Shown one piece after another: positions 1-5,666 of a DNA stretch of 11,395 nt. Under the pieces are notes generated by a model. That model ran no database searches. It was not told where the DNA came from and saw nothing but the letters and a program-made list of their open reading frames with translations. Source of the stretch: Bacteroidales bacterium (GTDB lineage: Bacteria > Bacteroidota > Bacteroidia > Bacteroidales > UBA10428); NCBI GenBank assembly GCA_016938095.1, contig JAFGVG010000048.1:1-11395 (forward strand), in the 5' to 3' direction. The stretch's first letter is position 1. Each line of letters starts with the position of its first letter. A program made the translations under genes and the position numbers.

Positions 1-1058
1 CCGGTTACCACCCATTTGTCCATGTAAGTGACTTTGTCCACCAGCAGGAAAGGAGGGCGATGGGGCAGCCATTTCTGTATCTGGTTGATATCGAACAGTG
101 GTTCCTTATTGGGATCGTATTCCGGCGGTAGCGGTTTGTTATGTGCTGCCTTTATTTGTTTACGGAGTATTTTGGCAAATTCGACGTTGGCATTGTGACC
201 CGGTTTGTTGGCAATGATACGGCCTTTAAGACGAACGCCGCATAAAGCCAGGTCGCCGATCACATCGAGCAGCTTATGACGGGCCGGTTCGTTGGCAAAG
301 GCCAGGTCGATATTGTTGAGGATCCCTTCGGGTTTGACCTTCATGGAAGGTTTGTTGAACAGCACGGCCAGCCGGTCCAATTCTTCCTGCGATACAGGCC
401 GGTCGATAATCACAATGGCATTGTCGAGGTCGCCGCCTTTGATGAGGTTATGTTTCTGCAAAAGTTCAATTTCGTGCAGAAAAACAAAAGTACGGCAGGC
501 AGAAAACCCTGTTTCGAATTCGCTGATGTTTTTCAGGGAGGCAAATTGGTGTCCGACTACCTTTGAGTTATAGTCGATATGTACATCAATCATAAATTCG
601 TCATCGGGGTAAGCCGTCAGCTGAATGCCTTTTTCCCCGTCGATGAATTCGGTTTTTTCCCTGATTTGGAAATAAAAACGTTCCGCTTCCTGTTCAACGA
701 TACCTGCCGATTTGATAGCCTTAACAAAGGGAAGGGCACTGCCATCGATGATGGGAACTTCGGGTCCGTTAATTTCCATAAGGGCATTGTCAACGCCCAT
801 GCCGTATAAAGCGGCCAGCAGATGTTCAACGGTGGTGATGGAGGCACCTTTGTCAACAATGGTGGTGCTTCGTTCGGTTATATTTACATTTTCGGCCAGC
901 GCCCTGATCACAGGCTGTCCTTCCTGGTCGATGCGTTTAAACTGGTATCCGTGGTTTTCGGGAGCCGGGCAAATTTTAACCTCCACTTCAACGCCTGAAT
1001 GCAGTCCATTGCCCTTTAAACTTACCGGTTTGGCAAGCGTTCTTTGCTTTTCCGCCAT
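1..1058 (-). CDS. lpxC/fabZ: Bifunctional UDP-3-O-acyl-N-acetylglucosamine deacetylase / 3-hydroxyacyl-ACP dehydratase (LpxC-FabZ fusion), 3' end outside window
   Basis: The LpxC part removes the acetyl group from UDP-3-O-acyl-GlcNAc, the committed step of lipid A synthesis, in the cytoplasm with a zinc ion. The FabZ part would dehydrate 3-hydroxyacyl-ACP in fatty acid synthesis. I read 352 complete codons from the ATG at 1058 to the window edge. Visible LpxC landmarks are TTVEHLLAAL with zinc ligand H79, CRTFVF (190-191, substrate pocket), GGDLDNAIV (208-216), HKLLDVIGD giving H261 and D265 as the other zinc ligands, and PGHNANVEF with H288 matching the catalytic His. From about residue 326 the text changes to IQKWLPHRPPFLLVDKV, the FabZ N-terminus. 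The FabZ catalytic His motif lies beyond the window. LpxC-FabZ fusion is a known Bacteroidota trait. There is no Shine-Dalgarno before the start, only A/T-rich sequence. It lies 277 bases downstream of lpxD on the same strand. Confidence 0.96.
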   Translation of the reverse strand, partial: MAEKQRTLAKPVSLKGNGLHSGVEVEVKICPAPENHGYQFKRIDQEGQPVIRALAENVNITERSTTIVDKGASITTVEHLLAALYGMGVDNALMEINGPEVPIIDGSALPFVKAIKSAGIVEQEAERFYFQIREKTEFIDGEKGIQLTAYPDDEFMIDVHIDYNSKVVGHQFASLKNISEFETGFSACRTFVFLHEIELLQKHNLIKGGDLDNAIVIIDRPVSQEELDRLAVLFNKPSMKVKPEGILNNIDLAFANEPARHKLLDVIGDLALCGVRLKGRIIANKPGHNANVEFAKILRKQIKAAHNKPLPPEYDPNKEPLFDINQIQKWLPHRPPFLLVDKVTYMDKWVVT

Positions 1059-1129
1059 TATTTATATAATATGTATTTCGTATATAAAAAACAGGGCGAA
1101 ATTATAAAAAATTTATGAATAGCAAGTTA

Positions 1130-1217
1130 ATGAAAGAATGAAGGAATGAAAGAATGAAGAAATGAAGAAATGAAGGAATGAAGAAATGAAGGAATGAAAG
1201 AATGAAGGAATGAAAGA
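1130..1217. repeat. Tandem array of an 8-base unit, 11 copies, consensus ATGAARRA
   Basis: Eleven uninterrupted octamers run from 1130 to 1217. Three variants occur: ATGAAAGA, ATGAAGGA and ATGAAGAA. The order, with A, G, N for AAAGA, AAGGA, AAGAA endings, is A G A N N G N G A G A. The variants differ only at the sixth and seventh bases. The array lies between lpxD and lpxC/fabZ, ending 71 bases before the lpxC start codon as read on the minus strand. Because 8 is not a multiple of 3, an ATG or CAT falls in every frame and no stable protein is encoded. Simple slippage expansion would explain it. Copy number may vary between strains (inference). Confidence 0.95.
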
Positions 1218-1251
1218 AAATAACAGCTGTGCAGGCAGGTCCAACACTCTA

Positions 1252-1276
1252 TTTTTCATTCCTTCATTCTTTCATT
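1252..1276. repeat. Inverted copy of three octamers, able to pair with 1193-1217
   Basis: This 25-base stretch, containing TTCATTCCTTCATTCTTTC, is the reverse complement of 1193-1217 at 24 of 25 positions. The same 25 bases occur again at 1129-1153, so it could equally pair there. Degenerate TTCATT units continue to about 1284. The loop for the nearer pairing is 1218-1251, 34 bases. In the minus-strand lpxD-lpxC transcript this would give a long A+U-rich stem between the two genes. There is no U-tract of terminator type directly after the 3' arm, so a standard intrinsic terminator is not supported. Confidence 0.8.
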
Positions 1277-1335
1277 TATTCATTATTTGGCACCCTATCA
1301 AGCAATTTCAAATACCCAGCACTCACCACCCAGCA

Positions 1336-2382
1336 TTACTCCCCTTTGTTTTTTTCGGTAAGCTTTTTCAGTTCTTTTTCGAGTTCGGCAATACGCCTGC
1401 TCATTTCGGGGAGAGATTTGTAAGTGATCATGGCTTTAACCTGCCGGCTGACATCGAAGGCAGGGGAACCCAGCACGGTTTCGCCATCTTTAAGGTTGTT
1501 GCTGACACCCGACTGTGCGCCAATTTTCACGTTATCGCCTATTTTAAGATGTCCGGCCAGTCCAACCTGACCGCCCAGCTGGCAATTACTGCCTACCTTG
1601 GTGGATCCGGCAATGCCTGCCTGTGAAACAATCACGGTATTTTCTCCTACTTCGACGTTATGCCCGATCTGAATGAGGTTGTCGAATTTGGCACCTTTGC
1701 GGATAATGGTAGAGCCCATGGTAGCCCTGTCGATGGTGGTATTGGCGCCTATTTCAACATTGTCTTCGATCACCACGTTGCCTACCTGTGGTATCTTCCG
1801 GTATTGCTGATCGGGTTGCTGAACAAAGCCGAAGCCGTCGCCACCGATCACCACGCCCGAATGAATAACGCAGCTGTGGCCGATATAACAACCATGGTAA
1901 ATTTTTACGCCTGGAAAAACAATGGTATTGTCGTTTACCTGGGTGTAATCGCCAATGTATACCTGGGGGTAAATTTTAGCATTGTTGCCGATGGTTACAC
2001 CGGGACCAATGTATGAGAAGGCGCCGATATAGACGTTTTCGCCCAGTTTGGCCGAAGGATCCACGTAACTTGGCTGTTCAATGCCCTTTTTTTCAGGCAC
2101 CATTTTGGTATAGAGCTCAAGCAGTGAAGTAAAGGCATCATAGGCATTGTCAACCCTGATGAGGGTGGCATTTACGGTACCGTTAATCTGAAAGTCCTTG
2201 TTAATCAGAACAACAGAAGCTTCGGTATTGTAAAGGTATTTTTCGTACTTTGGGTTTGCCAGGAACGCGAGACTACCTTTTTTTCCTTCTTCGATTTTGG
2301 AAACATCCGTAATTTCTATATCGGGATTGCCAATTAATTCACCTTTGGTAAAATCAGCAACAGTTTTAGCGGTGACTTTCAT
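1336..2382 (-). CDS. lpxD: UDP-3-O-acylglucosamine N-acyltransferase
   Basis: LpxD transfers a 3-hydroxyacyl chain from ACP to the 2-amino group of UDP-3-O-acyl-glucosamine, the step after LpxC in lipid A synthesis. From the ATG at 2382 the product is 348 residues, close to the E. coli length of 341. Residues 1-100 are the uridine-binding N-domain. Residues 103-300 are left-handed beta-helix hexapeptide repeats (for example IGAFSYIGPGVTIG). GGDGFGF is at 180-186. QIGHNVEVG holds H241, matching the catalytic His (H239 in E. coli). The C-terminus (323-345) is a charged helix. An in-frame GTG at 2406 would add eight residues (MPGEKEKC). I prefer the ATG because family members start directly with this fold and purine-rich GAAAAAGAAAAG sits just before it. 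It follows the HD gene by 28 bases and so is probably co-transcribed. Confidence 0.97.
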   Translation of the reverse strand: MKVTAKTVADFTKGELIGNPDIEITDVSKIEEGKKGSLAFLANPKYEKYLYNTEASVVLINKDFQINGTVNATLIRVDNAYDAFTSLLELYTKMVPEKKGIEQPSYVDPSAKLGENVYIGAFSYIGPGVTIGNNAKIYPQVYIGDYTQVNDNTIVFPGVKIYHGCYIGHSCVIHSGVVIGGDGFGFVQQPDQQYRKIPQVGNVVIEDNVEIGANTTIDRATMGSTIIRKGAKFDNLIQIGHNVEVGENTVIVSQAGIAGSTKVGSNCQLGGQVGLAGHLKIGDNVKIGAQSGVSNNLKDGETVLGSPAFDVSRQVKAMITYKSLPEMSRRIAELEKELKKLTEKNKGE

Positions 2383-2410
2383 GCACTTTTCTTTTTCGCC
2401 GGGCACAAAA

Positions 2411-3661
2411 TTAGTAATTTAAGGCAAGATCTTTGGGAAAACACAGGAAATATTTTCGTTTGGTTTCCATGAGATGTTGAAAGTGAAATATATCCGAGGC
2501 TTCAGCAAAATCTTTCATTTCACCGTTGTTGAACAGTACGCGGATGGTATCGGTTTTATCACTGTAGGCCCTGTTGGTAATCAAACCGGTATATACCAAA
2601 TAGTTGCATTCGTCTCGACTTAATCCGTACAGTCTGGCCGTTTCAGCTTTCAGCGAGGCAAGACGGGCTTCATCTACCGGTTCGTCACTGATACGAACCC
2701 GGGGAAGTTTCCGGCCAATGAGGTTACGCGACAACATCGACAGCAACGGATCAGGATGGGTTGTCCATGCCTTGGCCGATACCATGATGTCGTCGTCGTC
2801 GAGGCTGGCAAAGTAATCGAGCGTTTGGTCTTTTTCTTCGGTGAGGTTATGATTGCTCACGGGCTTGATAAGGAAGTACTGTAAGGCTGGCGTGGCATAA
2901 AGCTGTGTATGGTTTATGGCCAGTTCCTTTGCACGCCTGAGTAATCGTACCAGGAGGTTTTCAGCCGCAATGACGGTTTTGTGGAAATATACCTGCCAGT
3001 ACATCAGCCGCCGGGCAATCAGAAATTTTTCGATGGAATAAATGCCTTTGGCCTCTACCACCAGCTGATCGCCTGCCACATTTAGCATTTTAATAATCCT
3101 TTCGGTGCCTATGGTACCTTCGGCTACCCCTGCAAAGAAGCTGTCGCGCATCAGGTAATCCATACGGTCCATATCAAGTTGTCCCGATACGAGCTGGTGC
3201 AGGAATTTTTTTTGATACTGGTTGTTAAAAATATCCAGGGCCAGGTTAAGTTTTCCGTTGAACACGGAGTTAAGCCTGTTCATAAGCAATACCGAAAGTT
3301 CCTCGTGCGCAAGCCCCGGAATAATGCTTTCCTCGAGCGCGTGAGAGAAGGGGCCGTGACCAATATCGTGAAGCAGTATGGCTGCGGTAACTGCTTCGGC
3401 TTCTTCGTCGGTAATCACAGTTCCTTTTAGCCTGATGTTGTCGATGGCCTGGCTCATGAGGTAAGCCGCACCAAGTGCATGCTGAAACCGGGTGTGGGTT
3501 GCACCCGGATACACAAAGCTGGTAAGTCCGAGTTGCTTTATGCGGCGGAGCCGCTGGATATACGGATGTTCGAGCAGATCGTATATAAAATCGGTTGGAA
3601 TAATGATGAATCCATGAACCGGATCATTGATGATCTTTCGCTTATTGGTAACCGATGACAC
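2411..3661 (-). CDS. HD-superfamily phosphohydrolase (COG1078/YdhJ-like, SAMHD1-related fold)
   Basis: This 416-residue protein has the metal-binding HD signature: H61 in RFQHALG, H98-D99 in LLHDIGHGPFSHALE, and a later Asp in QLDMDRMDYLMRD (about 163). The N-terminal KIINDPVHGFI and the RLRRIKQLG segment at 37-45 are typical of the COG1078 family, related to dGTP triphosphohydrolases and SAMHD1. The substrate cannot be read from sequence; a nucleotide or phosphate ester is the family expectation. The start is a GTG at 3661. No in-frame ATG lies near it on either side, and the conserved text begins by residue 8, so GTG is the best choice. The gene heads the left operon ahead of lpxD. I recall this neighbourhood in other Bacteroidota, which hints at a link with envelope synthesis, but that is inference. 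Confidence 0.88.
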   Translation of the reverse strand: MSSVTNKRKIINDPVHGFIIIPTDFIYDLLEHPYIQRLRRIKQLGLTSFVYPGATHTRFQHALGAAYLMSQAIDNIRLKGTVITDEEAEAVTAAILLHDIGHGPFSHALEESIIPGLAHEELSVLLMNRLNSVFNGKLNLALDIFNNQYQKKFLHQLVSGQLDMDRMDYLMRDSFFAGVAEGTIGTERIIKMLNVAGDQLVVEAKGIYSIEKFLIARRLMYWQVYFHKTVIAAENLLVRLLRRAKELAINHTQLYATPALQYFLIKPVSNHNLTEEKDQTLDYFASLDDDDIMVSAKAWTTHPDPLLSMLSRNLIGRKLPRVRISDEPVDEARLASLKAETARLYGLSRDECNYLVYTGLITNRAYSDKTDTIRVLFNNGEMKDFAEASDIFHFQHLMETKRKYFLCFPKDLALNY

Positions 3662-3810
3662 TGTTGATTGATGTTTTAGAGGACAAATTACTGCATATTT
3701 GTTCAGATTACCAACATCCGGTTGAAATTTAGGTTATGTCCTGCATAAAAGCCTGTCATCCAAAATTTCCATTTTTATTTTATACCTTATTGTAATTAAA
3801 TTAATTTTTG
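3662..3810. other. Divergent intergenic region between the HD gene and the rimP promoter
   Basis: This A/T-rich stretch lies between two divergent operons and carries no convincing ORF. On the minus strand the nearest match to the Bacteroidota -7 element TAnnTTTG is TAAATTTC (3731 to 3724), without a well placed -33 TTTG, so the HD-lpxD promoter is not resolved. No long inverted repeat or recognisable operator was seen. Confidence 0.5.
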
Positions 3811-3818
3811 TATTTTTG
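3789..3818 (+). promoter_or_regulatory. Bacteroidota-type promoter for rimP-nusA-infB
   Basis: TATTTTTG at 3811-3818 is an exact match to the Bacteroidota -7 consensus TAnnTTTG. ATTG at 3789-3792, 18 bases upstream, is a three-of-four match to the -33 TTTG element. Transcription would start near 3823-3826, giving a leader of about 53 bases before the rimP ATG. The orientation and position fit the first gene of the operon. The transcription start is inferred, not measured. Confidence 0.7.
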
Positions 3819-3838
3819 CGGTGAAATTTCAGTAGTGA

Positions 3839-3858
3839 AGGGGACGCAACAGTCCCCT
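3839..3858 (+). promoter_or_regulatory. rimP leader hairpin, terminator-like
   Basis: AGGGGAC (3839-3845) pairs perfectly with GTCCCCT (3852-3858) around the loop GCAACA. It is directly followed by ATTTTATT. This is a G/C-rich 7-bp stem in an otherwise A/T-rich leader, between the predicted transcription start and the rimP ATG at 3878. It could act as an attenuator, a 5' stabiliser or a protein-binding site. Leader terminators before rimP have been described in enterobacteria; any equivalence here is inference. Confidence 0.65.
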
Positions 3859-3877
3859 ATTTTATTGCCTGAAAAAA

Positions 3878-4348
3878 ATGATCAGCGACACCTGGATAAG
3901 GGAATTACTCAATGAAGAACTGGCCGGAAGGGATTTGTTTTTGGTTGAGTTACAGATAAGGCCTGTCAATAAGATTGCCGTATTTATCGACAGTATGAAA
4001 GGGGTTACCCTCGACGAATGTATAGCCGTCAGCAGGTTTATCGAAAGTCATCTCAACCGTGACGAGGAGGATTATGAGCTGGAGGTTTCGTCGCCCGGGC
4101 TCGACAAGCCCCTCAGGTTGCCGGTACAATTTGTTAAGAATACCGGTAGACAGCTTGACGTGGTAAAAACCGACGGCACAAAGATAACAGGCAGGCTGAC
4201 CGGGGTAATGCCCGAAGCCATTGTGCTTGAAACGGAAACCCTGGTTAAGGACGGACCCAAAGGCCGTAAAACAAAAGTTACCCAACCTGTTGAAGTACGG
4301 TTTGATGAATTAAAAGCGGCTAAAGTTGTAATTAGTTTAAAAAAGTAA
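3878..4348 (+). CDS. rimP: Ribosome maturation factor RimP
   Basis: RimP binds the 30S subunit and helps its late maturation. The product is 156 residues, normal for the family (about 150). The N-terminal alpha/beta domain holds GVTLDECIAVSRFIE (47-61). The family signature ELEVSSPGLDKPLR (67-80) links to the C-terminal Sm-like beta-barrel (about 85-155), with the strand GRLTGVMPEAIVLE near 104-117. The ATG at 3878 follows an A-rich stretch with no strong Shine-Dalgarno. nusA begins nine bases after its stop, so the two genes are surely co-transcribed. It is the first gene of the conserved rimP-nusA-infB operon. Confidence 0.95.
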   Translation: MISDTWIRELLNEELAGRDLFLVELQIRPVNKIAVFIDSMKGVTLDECIAVSRFIESHLNRDEEDYELEVSSPGLDKPLRLPVQFVKNTGRQLDVVKTDGTKITGRLTGVMPEAIVLETETLVKDGPKGRKTKVTQPVEVRFDELKAAKVVISLKK

Positions 4349-4350
4349 AA

Positions 4351-4355
4351 AAGGA
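4351..4355 (+). promoter_or_regulatory. Ribosome binding site of nusA
   Basis: AAGGA lies just after the rimP stop (4346-4348) and two bases before the nusA ATG (4358). The spacing is shorter than the usual optimum. It is the clearest Shine-Dalgarno-like site in this window, where most starts have none. Confidence 0.45.
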
Positions 4356-4357
4356 AT

Positions 4358-5596
4358 ATGGAAAACCTTAATTTGATCGACACATTTTCGGAGTTTAAAG
4401 ATCTTAAGAGCATTGACAGGGCCACCATGATGAGTGTGCTTGAGGATGTATTCCGCGGTATGCTGGTAAAAATGTTCGGATCAGCCGACAACTACGATAT
4501 TATTATTAACATTGACAAAGGCGACTTTGAGATTTGGCGGAACCGCGAAGTAGTGGAGGACGGTGAGGTTACCGAACCCAATATGCAGATTTCGCTTTCT
4601 GAGGCCAAGCTGATTGATGAGGATTATGAGGTAGGTGAAGAAGTTACCGACGAAGTGAAACTGCTTGATTTTGGCCGTCGCGCTATTTTGGCATTAAGAC
4701 AAAACCTTACAGCAAGGATACTGGAACTTGAAAAGAACAACATATTTCAGAAATACCGCGATCGCATCGGCGATATCATCACCGGTGAGGTTTACCAGGT
4801 ATGGAAGCGTGAGATACTGGTGCTCGACGAAGAAGGCAATGAACTCATCCTGCCCAAAACTGAACAGATCCCAACCGATTACTTCCGGAAGGGCGACAAT
4901 ATAAGGGCCGTTGTGGTGCGCGTGGAGATGCGAAACAACACACCGCTGATTATTTTATCGCGTACCTCGCCGGTTTTCCTGGAGCGTTTGTTTGAACTGG
5001 AGGTTCCCGAGATATTTGACGGGCTGATCATCATTAAAAAAATTGTGCGTATACCGGGTGAACGTGCCAAGGTGGCCGTTGAATCGTATGATGAGCGCAT
5101 TGACCCTGTTGGCGCCTGCGTGGGGATGAAGGGGTCGAGAATTCATGGAATTGTGCGGGAGCTGAAGAATGAAAATATAGATGTGATTAATTTCACCAAT
5201 AACCTGCAGTTGTACATTACCCGTGCGCTGAGTCCGGCTAAGATCTCGTCGATTAAGCTCGACGAGAAGAACAAGAAGGCAGATGTATACCTGAAGCCCA
5301 ACGAAGTTTCGCTGGCCATTGGTAAAGGCGGTTTGAACATTAAGCTGGCAAGTCAGCTTACCGGATACGAAATTGACGTTTATCGCGAAACCGACTATTC
5401 CGATGAAGAAGATGTCAATCTCGAAGAATTTGCAGATGAAATCGACGGATGGATCATCGATGAGTTCAGGGCCATTGGTTGTGATACCGCCCGCAGTGTG
5501 CTCAGTCTCAATGTGGATGACCTGGTGAAACGAACGGACCTCGAAGAGGAAACCATACGTGAAGTGCTTAAAATACTGAAAGCTGAATTTGAATAA
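4358..5596 (+). CDS. nusA: Transcription termination/antitermination factor NusA
   Basis: NusA binds RNA polymerase and nascent RNA and influences pausing, termination and antitermination. The 412-residue product shows the full core. Residues 1-130 are the polymerase-binding N-domain (with GRRAILALRQNL at 106-117). Residues about 137-202 are the S1 domain (GEVYQVWKREILV, ending IILSRTS). KH1 carries VGACVGMKGSRIHGI (251-265), and KH2 carries VSLAIGKGGLNIKLA (317-331). Residues about 365-410 form one helix-hairpin-helix-like region (IGCDTARSVLSLNVDDLVKRT). The two acidic repeats of the 495-residue E. coli protein are not both present, as is usual outside Proteobacteria. The gene sits between rimP (9 bases) and infB (70 bases). 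Confidence 0.97.
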   Translation: MENLNLIDTFSEFKDLKSIDRATMMSVLEDVFRGMLVKMFGSADNYDIIINIDKGDFEIWRNREVVEDGEVTEPNMQISLSEAKLIDEDYEVGEEVTDEVKLLDFGRRAILALRQNLTARILELEKNNIFQKYRDRIGDIITGEVYQVWKREILVLDEEGNELILPKTEQIPTDYFRKGDNIRAVVVRVEMRNNTPLIILSRTSPVFLERLFELEVPEIFDGLIIIKKIVRIPGERAKVAVESYDERIDPVGACVGMKGSRIHGIVRELKNENIDVINFTNNLQLYITRALSPAKISSIKLDEKNKKADVYLKPNEVSLAIGKGGLNIKLASQLTGYEIDVYRETDYSDEEDVNLEEFADEIDGWIIDEFRAIGCDTARSVLSLNVDDLVKRTDLEEETIREVLKILKAEFE

Positions 5597-5620
5597 TTCG
5601 ACAGGATGTTATTATATTTC
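5588..5620 (+). promoter_or_regulatory. Possible internal promoter before infB
   Basis: TTTG at 5588-5591 and TATATTTC at 5613-5620 match the Bacteroidota -33/-7 pair at 11 of the 12 element bases (6 of 8 written positions are fixed in the -7 element, 5 of which match), with a 21-base spacer. It lies across the end of nusA and the 70-base nusA-infB gap, an unusually roomy interval for this operon. It might give infB-queG extra transcription. The A/T richness of the gap makes a chance match plausible. Confidence 0.3.
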
Positions 5621-5666
5621 GCGGAATTACTAATTTTATCGTTGCAATAACCACTAAAGTGCTCGG

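Noticed and set aside
1101..1115. lpxC promoter in the gap (TAAATTTT or TATAAT on the minus strand)
   Set aside because: Both matches lie in very A/T-rich sequence with no well placed -33 element, so chance is a good explanation.
1130..1284. CRISPR-like array
   Set aside because: The units are 8 bases long with no spacers between them, so this is a simple tandem repeat.
1210..1626. Plus-strand open frame of 138 codons
   Set aside because: It starts in the octamer array and then runs antisense through lpxD. It has no recognisable domain and is a shadow frame.
1660..2016. Plus-strand open frame of 118 codons
   Set aside because: It is antisense to the hexapeptide repeats of lpxD, whose biased codons keep the opposite frame open.
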